A stretch of 54,438 nt of DNA from positions 1 through 54,438 of the forward strand of contig CANCLK010000012.1 of NCBI GenBank assembly GCA_947378785.1, read 5' to 3'. Shown piece after piece: positions 1 to 9,195 of the stretch. The notes beneath the pieces were generated by a model. It was not told where the DNA came from and searched no databases. It worked only from the letters and a program-made list of their open reading frames with translations. Each line of letters begins with the position of its first letter. Within the stretch, counting starts at the first letter, position 1. Source of the DNA: Comamonadaceae bacterium (GTDB taxonomy: Bacteria; Pseudomonadota; Gammaproteobacteria; Burkholderiales; Burkholderiaceae_C). The position numbers and the translations under genes are program-made.

Positions 1-116
1 TCGCTCAGCATGGCGTTGACATCGGCCTCGCTGGCGAGGCGCACCAAGCTGAGGGCCTTGGCAACGATGCCAAAGGTGTTGTAGGACTGGAGGGGAACGT
101 TTTTCTCGACTAACAT
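1..116 (-). CDS. murB: UDP-N-acetylenolpyruvoylglucosamine reductase, N-terminal fragment (MurB)
   Basis: Only the first 38 codons are inside the window; the gene runs off the left edge. The reverse strand reads [16 protein letters not shown] and continues IVAKA, the hallmark N-terminus of MurB, in which the NTFG segment opens the FAD-binding domain. MurB is the cytoplasmic NADPH-dependent flavoenzyme that reduces UDP-GlcNAc-enolpyruvate to UDP-MurNAc for peptidoglycan synthesis. The ATG is at 116-114, 44 nt from the divergently transcribed yajQ start, so the two genes probably share a compact promoter region. The call rests on one short but characteristic motif. Confidence 0.85.
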   Translation of the reverse strand, partial: MLVEKNVPLQSYNTFGIVAKALSLVRLASEADVNAMLS

Positions 117-160
117 CTGAAGATTGTCGCACCCACGATTTCAACGAAAACGAAAAAACC

Positions 161-646
161 ATGCCCTCATTTGATACCGTGCTTGAAGCCGACCTGGTCA
201 AGGTCAAAAATGCCGTCGAAAACGCTGCCAAAGAGATTGGCACCCGCTTTGATTTCAAAGGCACGCCCGCGTCGATTGAACTGAAAGACAAAGAGATCAC
301 GTCGATCGGAGACAGTGACTTTCAGATCGATCAGATCAACGACATCTTGCGCAACAAACTGTCGAAGGCCGGCGTCGATGCCCGCTTTCTGGACGTCGGC
401 AAAGTCGAGAAAATCGGCGGCGACAAGGTCAAGCAGATCAGCAAGGTGCGCAACGGCATTGAAATCGAACAATCGAAAAAGATCCAGCAACTCCTCAAAG
501 GCAGCAAGATCAAAGTGCAAGGTGCCATTCAGGGCGACGCGGTGCGTGTGACGGGCGCCAAGCGCGACGACCTTCAAGCGGCGATGGCGCTCATCAAAGC
601 GGAAATCAGCGAATTCCCGCTGAGCTTCAACAATTTCAGAGATTAA
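161..646 (+). CDS. yajQ: YajQ-family nucleotide-binding protein
   Basis: The 161-aa product begins [19 protein letters not shown] and contains the RFDFKGT segment and the C-terminal [10 protein letters not shown]-type ending (here [10 protein letters not shown]) that define the YajQ/UPF0234 family. Members are small cytoplasmic proteins with two RRM-like alpha/beta folds; some bind cyclic di-GMP and act as transcriptional cofactors, others bind tRNA or GTP. The length matches the family (about 160 aa). It is divergent from murB. A GGDEF cyclase is encoded at 39066-39875, so c-di-GMP is made in this organism, but a link between the two is inference. No strong Shine-Dalgarno precedes the ATG. 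Confidence 0.93.
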   Translation: MPSFDTVLEADLVKVKNAVENAAKEIGTRFDFKGTPASIELKDKEITSIGDSDFQIDQINDILRNKLSKAGVDARFLDVGKVEKIGGDKVKQISKVRNGIEIEQSKKIQQLLKGSKIKVQGAIQGDAVRVTGAKRDDLQAAMALIKAEISEFPLSFNNFRD

Positions 647-670
647 AACCGGCCGGCCGCGCCCAAGCTT

Positions 671-1303
671 TTAGGCTTTGCGCCCGCTGCCGATCTTTGA
701 CTCTTTGCCCTGCAGCAACTTGCCGATGTTCTCGCGGTGCCGGTAAATGAGCAGCGCACTGATGACGATCAGCATCATCAAGACGTATTTATCGACATAC
801 CAAAGCGCGCGGTCGCCCAGCAAGTAGTAGAGGGGTACGGCCAAGGCACTCAGCAGCGCCGACAGCGACGAATAGCGTGAGAAATAAGCCACCAGCAACC
901 ACGTGCCGATGCAAGCCAGCCCCAGCATCCAATGCACGCCAAACAGCAGGCCTGCCGCCGTGGCCACGCCTTTGCCACCCTTGAATTGAAAAAACACCGG
1001 GTACAAGTGGCCTAGGAAAACGGCCAGACCTGCGGCCGCCAGCGCGCCTTCCCCTAAGCCATACTCAGCGCCCTTCCACTGAATGAGCGCGAGAGGCACC
1101 CAACCTTTGATGGCGTCGAGCAGCAGCGTTGCAACGGCTGCAGCCTTGTTACCGGAACGCAGCACATTGGTGGCACCCGGGTTTTTGCTGCCGTAGCTGC
1201 GCGGATCGTTCAGGCCGAGCAAACGGCTGACGATGACGGCAAATGACAAAGAACCAACCAGGTAGGCCGCGAGAACGGCACCCGCAAAATAAAGTGGCTG
1301 CAC
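671..1303 (-). CDS. plsY: Glycerol-3-phosphate acyltransferase PlsY
   Basis: An integral membrane protein with about five hydrophobic segments. It carries the PlsY motifs GSLSFAVIVSRLLG near the N-terminus, GSKNPGATNVLR (about residue 40), and GHLYPVFFQFKGGKGVAT (about residue 100). PlsY transfers the acyl group from acyl-phosphate to sn-glycerol 3-phosphate, the first step of phospholipid synthesis. An in-frame TTG exists at 1315, but a GGAG sits six bases before the GTG at 1303. I therefore chose GTG, giving 210 aa, close to the usual 200-215. It is convergent with yajQ (24 nt between stops) and 24 nt downstream of the aldo/keto reductase gene on the same strand. Confidence 0.92.
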   Translation of the reverse strand: MQPLYFAGAVLAAYLVGSLSFAVIVSRLLGLNDPRSYGSKNPGATNVLRSGNKAAAVATLLLDAIKGWVPLALIQWKGAEYGLGEGALAAAGLAVFLGHLYPVFFQFKGGKGVATAAGLLFGVHWMLGLACIGTWLLVAYFSRYSSLSALLSALAVPLYYLLGDRALWYVDKYVLMMLIVISALLIYRHRENIGKLLQGKESKIGSGRKA

Positions 1304-1327
1304 AACAGTCTCCAATATTGAGTTGAC

Positions 1328-2389
1328 TCAGACCGCCGGGTCGCGCATCTGCCAGCGCACGGCGTCAATCTCTGCCAGCAGTTCAGCTGGCAACGTGGTG
1401 CCAAAGGCGTCCACATCTTCGTCCAACTGGGCCACCGAGGTCACGCCAATGATGGTGCTGGCGACCTGCCATTTGGTATAGCAAAAAGCCAAGGCCATTT
1501 GCGTTGGGGTGAGGCCGTGTTGACGGGCCAGCGCGTTGTAACGCCGCGCTGCTTCCAATGCATCGATCCGGCCCCAGCGCTGCTTCCGCACAGAGTCGTA
1601 AAGCGCTATGCGACCGTTGGGCGCGCCTTCACCGGTGGTGCCGCTGGCATCGTACTTGCCGCTGAGCAAACCAAACCCGAGCGGTGAATAACCCAGCAAA
1701 GAAACGCCCAGCCGGTACAAGGTCTCGTCAAGCGCATTCTCAACCGTGCGGTTGATCAGGCAATACGGGTTTTGCACGGTGGCCACGCGCGGCAAGCCGT
1801 GCTGCTCGGCCAGACGCACAAACTCATGCACGCCATACGGCGTTTCATTCGACAAGCCAATGGCGCGTACTTTGCCCGCCTTGACCAAGGTCCCGAAGGC
1901 CTCGAGTTGCTCATGAATAGACGTCACCGGCAAGTCCTTGGCCGGGTCAAAGTACTGGACACCAAAAGACGGCACGTGGCGCACTGGCCAATGAATTTGG
2001 TACAGATCAATCACGTCGGTCTGCAGCCGTTTGAGGCTGGCGTTGCAAGCGGCCACGATGTCGGCACCCGTCAGATCGGGGCTGCCATTGCGCACCCAAG
2101 GCATGCCGCGCGCAGGGCCAGCCACTTTGGTCGCCAGCACCACCTGTTTGCGTGCGGCCGGGTTTTTACCGAACCAGTTGCCGAGGATGGTTTCGGTCAG
2201 GTTGAAGGTTTCAGCCCGCGTTGGCACCGAATACATCTCGGCGGTGTCCATGAAGTTGATGCCACGCGCCAAGGCGCGGTCGAGGATGGCATGCGCTGTG
2301 GGTTCGTCGACTTGCTCGCCAAAAGTCATGGTGCCTAGGCAGATAGGCGTCACCAGCAAGTCGCTGGCGCCTAGTTTGATTTTTTTCAT
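1328..2389 (-). CDS. Aldo/keto reductase, Tas-like
   Basis: The 353-aa protein starts MKKIKLGASDLLVTPICLGT and has the aldo/keto reductase (beta/alpha)8 signatures: the MDTAEMYS segment with catalytic Asp/Tyr (about residues 48-55), the lysine region LATKVAG (about 85) and the histidine in LYQIHWPVR (about 130). The NADP-binding C-terminal part includes GVTSVAQLDEDVDAF. Length and the extended YSVPT loop match the Tas/YajO group of NADPH-dependent reductases; the physiological aldehyde or ketone substrate cannot be read from the sequence. It lies just upstream of plsY on the same strand, and no functional link is evident. Confidence 0.9.
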   Translation of the reverse strand: MKKIKLGASDLLVTPICLGTMTFGEQVDEPTAHAILDRALARGINFMDTAEMYSVPTRAETFNLTETILGNWFGKNPAARKQVVLATKVAGPARGMPWVRNGSPDLTGADIVAACNASLKRLQTDVIDLYQIHWPVRHVPSFGVQYFDPAKDLPVTSIHEQLEAFGTLVKAGKVRAIGLSNETPYGVHEFVRLAEQHGLPRVATVQNPYCLINRTVENALDETLYRLGVSLLGYSPLGFGLLSGKYDASGTTGEGAPNGRIALYDSVRKQRWGRIDALEAARRYNALARQHGLTPTQMALAFCYTKWQVASTIIGVTSVAQLDEDVDAFGTTLPAELLAEIDAVRWQMRDPAV

Positions 2390-2528
2390 GGACGTTTACG
2401 TTCTAGTGATGAAGTCAGCGGGGGTCTTGAGCTCTGAGAGCCCAGCAAGACAGGAGTTTAAAGCCACGGTCTGCCTGCTGGCGCTTTCTGCCATCTGGGG
2501 AGCCGACCTCGCAAGCGAAACCCGCACG

Positions 2529-4337
2529 CTAAAGGCGCGCGCGGTTGAAGCGTTCTTCTTCCTGCAAGCGCAACACGCGGCGCTGCACCTTGCCGGTCGT
2601 CGTCATGGGCAAGGCCTCGATGAACTCGATCTCCTTCGGGTACTCATAAGGCGCCAGCAAGCCTTTGACGTGCGCCTGCAGGGCGGTGATCAGGTCGCGC
2701 TCAAACGCATCACTTGAGACGCCGCTTGTTGAAGCCCGTCGGGCTGTCGCTCTTTGCAGGCTAAATTCTGGCGACAGCACCACATACGCCTTCACCACAG
2801 CGCCGCGCTCCAAGTCAGGCTTGGGCACCACCGCTGCATTGGCCACCGCCGGGTGTTTGACCAAACAGTTTTCGATCTCGCCAGGACCGATTCGGTAACC
2901 CGACGACTTGAAGACATCGTCAGCCCGGCCTTCATACCAAAGGTAGCCGTCCTCGTCGCGAGTCGCCATGTCGCCCGTGCGGCACCAGTCACCGGTGAAC
3001 TTGGCGTTGGTCGCGGCTGGATTTTTCCAGTAGCCCATGAAAAAAATCGGGTCGGGGACGCCATGCACATCAAAGCGGTTGACGGCCACGTCGCCCGGCA
3101 CACCGACGGCGCATTCAAGGCCGGCGTCATCAATCACTTTGACCTGATGCCCCGGGTAAGCTTTGCCCATGCTGCCAGGCTTAGCCGGCCAACGCTGCTG
3201 ACAATTTCCGACCACGTAATTGATTTCTGTTTGCCCGAACATCTCATTGATGACGACACCCATCTCGTCACGCGCGTAGGCAAAAACCGCATCCCCCACA
3301 GCTTCGCCGGCACTCATGATGGCTTCCAACTCCAACGTGAAATGCGCGCGTGGGTGCGGGTACGCTTTCATCATGGCTTTGAGCGCTGTCGGGAACAAGA
3401 AGGTGTGCGTCACGCCTTGTGCCGCGATCAAGTTGAAGGCCAGTTCAGGGCTGAAGCGCCCGTTGTAGGCGACGATGGGCCGACCAAAATACAGCGTCGG
3501 CAGCAAGGCGTCCATCAACCCGCCGGTCCAAGCCCAATCGGCGGGTGACCAAAACACCGCGTGCGAACTCGCATTGCTCAGTCCGTCAAAACCAAACCAG
3601 TTCTGGCTGCAGACAAAACCCGGCAAGTTGCCGAGCAAGGCGCTGTGCGCCAACAGCGCCCCTTTGGGAGGGCCGGTGGTGCCGCTGGTGTAGATCAGAA
3701 TGGCGGCCTCCGCGGCCTTGGTGCGCACGGCCGTGAAGGCGCTTTGCTGCGCCGCCAGCGCGGTGTCGTAGTCCACATCGGCCTGGCCTTTGGCGCTGCC
3801 AGCGGCCATCACGGTGCGCAACGCGGGGCATTGACGGCGAATCATTTGCAAGTTGGCCATTGAGCTTTCGTCACCAATCGCCAGCACGGCCTCGCTGTCC
3901 TGCAAACGGTATTCCAGCGCCTCCGGGCCAAACAATATCGACAACGGCATGGCCACCGCGCCCATTTGCAGCACCGCCATATAGGCCACAGCAGTTTCAA
4001 AGCGTTGCGGCATGACGATGGCCACGCGGTCGCCACGCTTCACGCCGAGCGCCCGCAATGCGTGGCTCAACGCATCAGCGGCTTGCTGCAGTTCTGCGTA
4101 GGTATAAAAAACGCTTTCAGAATCCGGATGGTGGGCACGGATGGCGGTTCTACGGATGGCCGGTGAATGACCATCCGTGGCCGGTATGTCGCTGGCCCAG
4201 CGGCGACAGCACACATCAGCGATATTGAAATAGGTGCCAACCTGCCAACGAAAACCAGCGTGCAGTGCGGCGTAGTCATCCTCCGCACCGGCGCCGTTGC
4301 CGTTGCCGTTTAAATCTTTGTCTTGACTGTGTTTCAC
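2529..4337 (-). CDS. AMP-forming acyl-CoA synthetase (medium-chain/acetyl-CoA synthetase-like)
   Basis: ANL-superfamily ligase that activates a carboxylate as acyl-AMP and then acyl-CoA. The phosphate loop YTSGTTGPPKG is at about residue 216, the EMFGQTE adenine/acyl motif is mid-protein, YEGRADDVFKSSGYRIGP is the A8 hinge, and TTTGKVQRRVLR near the C-terminus supplies the catalytic Lys. A TTG exists at 4370, but AAGGAG followed by seven bases and GTG at 4337 is the better start (602 aa). The C-terminal domain carries an unusual Arg/Ser/Thr-rich stretch (QRATARRASTSGVSS, encoded near 2700-2760) that looks like an in-frame insertion. The divergent hydrolase starts only 25 nt away. Acyl-chain preference is unknown. 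Confidence 0.88.
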   Translation of the reverse strand: MKHSQDKDLNGNGNGAGAEDDYAALHAGFRWQVGTYFNIADVCCRRWASDIPATDGHSPAIRRTAIRAHHPDSESVFYTYAELQQAADALSHALRALGVKRGDRVAIVMPQRFETAVAYMAVLQMGAVAMPLSILFGPEALEYRLQDSEAVLAIGDESSMANLQMIRRQCPALRTVMAAGSAKGQADVDYDTALAAQQSAFTAVRTKAAEAAILIYTSGTTGPPKGALLAHSALLGNLPGFVCSQNWFGFDGLSNASSHAVFWSPADWAWTGGLMDALLPTLYFGRPIVAYNGRFSPELAFNLIAAQGVTHTFLFPTALKAMMKAYPHPRAHFTLELEAIMSAGEAVGDAVFAYARDEMGVVINEMFGQTEINYVVGNCQQRWPAKPGSMGKAYPGHQVKVIDDAGLECAVGVPGDVAVNRFDVHGVPDPIFFMGYWKNPAATNAKFTGDWCRTGDMATRDEDGYLWYEGRADDVFKSSGYRIGPGEIENCLVKHPAVANAAVVPKPDLERGAVVKAYVVLSPEFSLQRATARRASTSGVSSDAFERDLITALQAHVKGLLAPYEYPKEIEFIEALPMTTTGKVQRRVLRLQEEERFNRARL

Positions 4338-4362
4338 CACACCGCTCCTTATGATCTGCTGA

Positions 4363-5286
4363 ATGTACAAAGAAAAACGCCAGCCCCAAAGCGAGTTTGT
4401 CCCTATACGCGGCCTGAACTACCACGTTCAGCACTGGGGGCCGGCCTTGCCTGCCCCCCACAGCGTGCCGCCATTGGTGCTGTTGCACGGCTGGATGGAC
4501 GTCGCCGCGTCTTATCAGTTCATGGTGGACGCCTTCTCAAGCGCCTTTGCCGAGGGCCGCAGCGTGATCGCGCCCGACTGGCGTGGTTTTGGCCAGACCA
4601 GCGCGGAAAATACCGACAACTTCTGGTTTCCCGACTACGTCGCTGACCTCGACTTTTTGCTCGACCACTTCTGCCCCGGCCAGCCAGTGGACTTGGTGGG
4701 CCACAGCATGGGTGGCAATGTTGCCATGATGTACGCGGGCGTTCGCCCGGAACGCATTCGCCGCTTGGTGAACCTCGAAGGCTTTGGTCTGGCCGCCTCG
4801 CGCCCAAGTCAGGCGCCAGGGCGTTACGCCCAGTGGATGGACGAATTGAAGCATCTGCACCGCGGCGAAACGACGCTCAAAAGCTACGATGGCGCGGACG
4901 GTGTGGCCGAGCGACTGATGAAAACCAACCCACGTCTGCCCGCCGACAAAGCCGCTTGGCTGGCCAGCCGCTGGGCCCGGCCTGATGACGCAGGGCAGTG
5001 GAAAATCTTGGGCCACGCAGCGCACAAAGTCACCAGCGCGCATATTTACCGGGCTGACGAAATGCTGGAAATCTACCGACGCATCACGGCGCCGCTGCTC
5101 GCTGTCGAGGCCTCCAGCGACTCGCTGACCCAGTGGTGGAAGGGCCGCTACACGCTGGCCGACTACCACGAACGCCTGAAAAACGTGGCCGATGCGCGCA
5201 CCGCCGTCATCCATGACGCCGGCCACATGCTGCACCATGACCAACCTGAACAATTGGCCCGCTTGATCGAAGACTTCCTGGCGTGA
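4363..5286 (+). CDS. Alpha/beta-hydrolase fold protein
   Basis: The 307-aa protein has the alpha/beta hydrolase core: an oxyanion-hole motif LLHGWMD (about residues 40-46), the nucleophile elbow GHSMGG with Ser115, and a C-terminal His in DAGHMLHHDQPEQLA. Members hydrolyse esters, amides, epoxides or C-C bonds; the substrate is not predictable. It is divergent from an acyl-CoA synthetase whose likely start is only 25 nt away, so each promoter must lie inside or at the edge of the other gene. No clear Shine-Dalgarno precedes the ATG. A role in handling acyl/ester compounds with the neighbouring ligase is only suggestive. Confidence 0.88.
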   Translation: MYKEKRQPQSEFVPIRGLNYHVQHWGPALPAPHSVPPLVLLHGWMDVAASYQFMVDAFSSAFAEGRSVIAPDWRGFGQTSAENTDNFWFPDYVADLDFLLDHFCPGQPVDLVGHSMGGNVAMMYAGVRPERIRRLVNLEGFGLAASRPSQAPGRYAQWMDELKHLHRGETTLKSYDGADGVAERLMKTNPRLPADKAAWLASRWARPDDAGQWKILGHAAHKVTSAHIYRADEMLEIYRRITAPLLAVEASSDSLTQWWKGRYTLADYHERLKNVADARTAVIHDAGHMLHHDQPEQLARLIEDFLA

Positions 5287-5343
5287 GAAAATGTCGGGTT
5301 GCGGCTAGTCAGCCCCCACTCACACAACCCACTGGAATGAATC

Positions 5344-6448
5344 ATGGAAGCAGAACGCATCAACCTCATCAACAACCAACTGGTCGGTCTGACGGAGCGC
5401 GTGCACGAGCTCAGGGGGTATCTTTGACTACCCTGCCAAAGAACGTAAATTAAGCGAAGTCAACGCCGCCCTAGAAGACCCGAAGGTCTGGGACAACCCA
5501 AAGCGCGCGCAAGAACTCGGCAAAGAGAAAAAATCCCTCGAAGACGTGGTGCTGGTCATTGACCGCCTGACACAGGAGCTCGCTGACAACGCGGAGTTGT
5601 TCGAGATGTCGCGCGAAGAAGAGGACGAGTCCGGCATGGTCGGCATCGAAGGCGAAGTCGCCACGATGGCTGGCGAAGTCGAGAAGATGGAATTCCGCCG
5701 GATGTTCAACAACCCGGCAGACCCGCTGAATGCCTTCCTAGACATTCAGGCCGGCGCTGGCGGCACCGAAGCCTGCGACTGGGCCAGCATGTTGCTGCGC
5801 CAGTACCTGCGCTACGCTGAGCGCAAAGGCTTCAAAGCCCAAATCGAAGACGAGTCGGCTGGCGACACTGCCGGCATCAAGGGCGCGACCATCAAGATCG
5901 AAGGCGAATACGCGTTTGGTCTGCTGCGCACAGAAACCGGTGTGCACCGGCTGGTGCGCAAGTCACCGTTCGATTCATCGGGCGGTCGCCACACTTCATT
6001 CGCCTCCGTCTTCGTCTATCCAGAAATTGACGATTCGATCGAGATTGACATCAATCCGTCGGATGTGCGGGTCGACACCTTCCGCGCCAGTGGCGCGGGT
6101 GGCCAGCACATCAACAAGACCGACTCTGCGGTGCGCCTGACCCACCTGCCCACCGGCATCGTGGTGCAGTGTCAAGACGGCCGTTCCCAACACGGCAACC
6201 GTGACGTCGCGTGGAAACGCCTGCGTTCCCGCCTCTATGACTTCGAAATGCGCAAGCGTCAGGCTGAACAGCAAAAGCTCGAAGACAGCAAAACGGATGT
6301 CGGCTGGGGTCACCAGATCCGCAGCTATGTGCTGGACCAAAGTCGCATCAAAGACCTGCGCACCAACTATGAAACATCGGCCACGCAAAAAGTGCTCGAT
6401 GGTGATCTAGACCCCTTTATTGAAGCGTCGCTAAAGCAAGGCGTCTGA
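5344..6448 (+). CDS. prfB: Peptide chain release factor 2 with programmed +1 frameshift
   Basis: Translation begins at the ATG at 5344 ([16 protein letters not shown]). It reaches an in-frame TGA at 5425-5427 after 27 codons and continues in the +1 frame from 5426 to 6448, giving 367 aa. The slip site is the canonical one: an internal Shine-Dalgarno AGGGGG, then TAT CTT TGA C. The RF2-specific SPF tripeptide is at about residues 207-209 ([12 protein letters not shown]) and the peptidyl-tRNA hydrolysis motif GGQ at about 252-254, within two residues of the E. coli positions. RF2 reads UGA and UAA, so the UGA at the slip site makes synthesis autoregulatory: low RF2 lets ribosomes shift. The continuous downstream frame alone would look N-terminally truncated, which is wrong. 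Confidence 0.97.
5411..5428 (+). promoter_or_regulatory. RF2 programmed +1 ribosomal frameshift site
   Basis: Within prfB the mRNA reads CTCAGGGGGTATCTTTGAC. It has a purine-rich SD-like AGGGGG three bases before the slippery CTT codon (5422-5424), followed by the weak UGA-C stop context (5425-5428). This arrangement is known to drive +1 slippage from CUU to UUU in most bacterial prfB genes and to respond to RF2 level. Confidence 0.95.
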
Positions 6449-6475
6449 TGAACAACCATTTTTGGAGGACGCCCC

Positions 6476-9184
6476 ATGCGTGACGGACAAGCTCAGGCCA
6501 CGGCCATTCACCGCGCCGACTACACCGCGCCCGCTTACTGGATCGACTCGGTCGACCTGTGTTTTGACCTCGACCCGGCGAAGACCCGCGTGCTCAACAA
6601 GATGCGCCTGCGTCGCAACCCGGATGTGCCGTCGCAAGCGCTCAAACTGGATGGCGAAGAACTGAACTTGGCACGCGTGCTGGTCAACGGCCAGGGCACC
6701 TCGTTCAAGCTCGAAGGCAGTCAACTGGTGCTGGAGAACCTGCCTGAAGGCGATGCGCCTTTTGATCTGGAAATTTTCACCACCACCTGCCCCGCCAAAA
6801 ACACCAAGCTGATGGGCTTGTACGTCAGCAACGATTCTTTTTTCACGCAGTGTGAAGCTGAAGGTTTCAGGCGCATCACTTACTTCCTGGACCGCCCGGA
6901 TGTGATGACGCACTTCACAGTGACGCTGCGCGCCGAGAAAGCCAAGTACCCGGTGCTGCTGTCCAACGGCAATCTGGTCGAGCAAGGCGACTTGCAAGGT
7001 CCTGGCAACGAAGGTCGACATTTCGCCAAATGGGTCGACCCGCACAAAAAACCAAGCTACCTGTTCGCCTTGGTCGCTGGTCAATTGGTCGCACGTGAAC
7101 AGCGCATCACGGCCCGCAACGGACAAGACCACCTGCTGCAGGTGTATGTACGTCCGGGCGATCTGGACAAAACCGAACACGCGATGAACTCGTTGATGGC
7201 GTCGGTCGTATGGGACGAAGCACGCTTTGGCTTGGCGCTTGACTTGGAGCGTTTCATGATCGTCGCCACCAGCGACTTCAACATGGGCGCGATGGAAAAC
7301 AAAGGCCTCAACATCTTCAACACCAAGTACGTGTTGGCGAGTCAAGCCACCGCCACCGATGCGGACTTCAGCAACATCGAAAGCGTGGTTGGCCACGAGT
7401 ACTTTCACAACTGGACCGGCAACCGCATCACCTGCCGAGACTGGTTTCAGCTGAGCCTGAAAGAAGGCTTGACGGTGTTCCGGGACCAAGAGTTTTCGCA
7501 AGACCTCTGCCGCGAAGCATCGGCCCGCGCCGTCAAGCGCATTGAAGATGTGCGCGTGCTGCGCACGGCGCAGTTCCCCGAAGATGCCGGCCCGATGGCG
7601 CATCCGGTGCGCCCCGACAGCTACATCGAGATCAACAACTTCTACACCGTCACGATTTACGAAAAAGGTGCGGAGGTTGTCCGCATGATGCAGACCTTGG
7701 TCGGCCGCGATGGCTTTGCCAAAGGCATGACCCTGTACTTCGAACGCCACGACGGTCACGCCGTGACCTGCGATGACTTTGTGCAAGCCATTGCCGATGC
7801 CAACCCCACGTCAAAGCTGGCCCAGCTGCTGCCGCAATTCAAGCGCTGGTACAGCCAAGCCGGCACGCCGCGCGTGCAAGCCGAAGGTCGCTTTGATGCG
7901 CAAGCCCGCAGCTACACGCTGCAACTCTCACAACACTGCACCCCGACCACCGGCCAGAGCGTCAAAGAACCCTTTGTGATTCCGGTCAGCCTGGGCCTGC
8001 TGGGCGCCGACGGTACCGACTTGCCGCTGCAACTGTCAGGCGAAGACAGCGCGGCCTCTGCACCGGGCACCTTGGTGCTGACGCAGCCAAGCGAGAGCTT
8101 CACCTTTGTCAACATTGACACCGAACCCGTGCCGTCCATCCTGCGTGGTTTCACAGCGCCGGTGGTGCTCGAGTTTGACTACAGCAACGCGCAACTGCTG
8201 CACCTGCTGGCCCACGACAGTGACGCCTTCAACCGCTGGGAAGCCGGCCAGCGTCTGGCCATTCGTCTGGCGATCAAGTCGATCACCGACACCACTGCGC
8301 CATTCAGCCCTGCAGCGCTGGACGACAGCTATGTTCAAGCCATGCGCGCCGTGCTGCGACACCCCACGTTGGACGCCGCCTTCAAAGAACTGGTGCTGAC
8401 GCTGCCGTCTGAAACCTATCTGGCCGAACAACTTGACGTGGTCGATCCGCAGCGCATTCATGCGGTGCGCGAGTCCATGCGCCAGCAACTGGCCGTGGCA
8501 CTGGCAGCAGACTGGGCGGAGGCTTATGAGAGCTGCCACGACAACGGCGCGTATTCGCCCGATCCGCTGTCGGCCGGTCGCCGCGCGCTGGCCGGCATGG
8601 CGCTGACGAATCTCTGTCTGGCGGCGCAAGCCTCTGGCGAACAGACCTGGCCAGAACGCACGCTGCAGACCTTCACCCACGCCGGCAACATGACCGACCG
8701 CTTCAACGCCCTCTCGGCACTGACCTCCAGCGGTCACGCCTTGGCCAACGTGGCACTCACGCGTTTTCATGCGCTGTTCAAAGACGAAGCGCTGGTCATC
8801 GACAAATGGTTCAGCCTGCAAGCCGGTGCCACCGACCGCGCCGGCAGCGTGCTGCCCGCCGTGCGTCAGCTCATGAAGCACACCGACTTCAGCCTGCGCA
8901 ACCCGAACCGCGCCCGCAGTGTCATCAGCACCTTCTGCCAAGGCAACCCCGGGGCGTTCCATCGCGCCGATGCCGCCGGCTACGTGTTCTGGGCCGACCG
9001 CGTGATCGAGCTTGACACCATGAACCCGCAAGTCGCAGCCCGCTTGGCACGGGCGCTTGACCGCTGGAAAAAGCTCGCTGAGCCTTACCGCAACGCCGCC
9101 CGCGAAGCCATCGCCCGCGTCGCGGCACGCTCAGACTTGAGCAACGATGTTCGAGAAGTCGTTTCACGCGCCTTGGCTGATTGA
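6476..9184 (+). CDS. pepN: Aminopeptidase N (M1 family zinc metallopeptidase)
   Basis: A 902-aa cytoplasmic M1 peptidase that removes N-terminal residues from peptides. The substrate-anchoring GAMEN motif is at residues 271-275 and the zinc site [11 protein letters not shown] starts at His307 (HExxH), followed by the downstream Glu in [13 protein letters not shown]. The alternatively predicted C-terminal domains (DUF3458-type Ig-like and ARM-like helical) are intact, and the length matches E. coli PepN (870) with a normal proteobacterial extension. A GGAGG seven bases before the ATG at 6476 supports the start. It follows prfB by 27 nt and precedes fbp by 11 nt, suggesting a prfB-pepN-fbp co-transcript. 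Confidence 0.96.
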   Translation: MRDGQAQATAIHRADYTAPAYWIDSVDLCFDLDPAKTRVLNKMRLRRNPDVPSQALKLDGEELNLARVLVNGQGTSFKLEGSQLVLENLPEGDAPFDLEIFTTTCPAKNTKLMGLYVSNDSFFTQCEAEGFRRITYFLDRPDVMTHFTVTLRAEKAKYPVLLSNGNLVEQGDLQGPGNEGRHFAKWVDPHKKPSYLFALVAGQLVAREQRITARNGQDHLLQVYVRPGDLDKTEHAMNSLMASVVWDEARFGLALDLERFMIVATSDFNMGAMENKGLNIFNTKYVLASQATATDADFSNIESVVGHEYFHNWTGNRITCRDWFQLSLKEGLTVFRDQEFSQDLCREASARAVKRIEDVRVLRTAQFPEDAGPMAHPVRPDSYIEINNFYTVTIYEKGAEVVRMMQTLVGRDGFAKGMTLYFERHDGHAVTCDDFVQAIADANPTSKLAQLLPQFKRWYSQAGTPRVQAEGRFDAQARSYTLQLSQHCTPTTGQSVKEPFVIPVSLGLLGADGTDLPLQLSGEDSAASAPGTLVLTQPSESFTFVNIDTEPVPSILRGFTAPVVLEFDYSNAQLLHLLAHDSDAFNRWEAGQRLAIRLAIKSITDTTAPFSPAALDDSYVQAMRAVLRHPTLDAAFKELVLTLPSETYLAEQLDVVDPQRIHAVRESMRQQLAVALAADWAEAYESCHDNGAYSPDPLSAGRRALAGMALTNLCLAAQASGEQTWPERTLQTFTHAGNMTDRFNALSALTSSGHALANVALTRFHALFKDEALVIDKWFSLQAGATDRAGSVLPAVRQLMKHTDFSLRNPNRARSVISTFCQGNPGAFHRADAAGYVFWADRVIELDTMNPQVAARLARALDRWKKLAEPYRNAAREAIARVAARSDLSNDVREVVSRALAD

Positions 9185-9195
9185 TCAGGAAAAAC

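Noticed and set aside
5425-5427. prfB as a pseudogene because of the early TGA
   Set aside because: The stop lies in the canonical RF2 frameshift context and the rest of the protein is intact.
6431-9031. Long reverse-strand open frames (451 and 331 codons) opposite pepN
   Set aside because: They are antisense to a fully supported M1 peptidase, lack ribosome-binding sites and have His/Gln-rich low-information sequence typical of shadows in G+C-rich genes.
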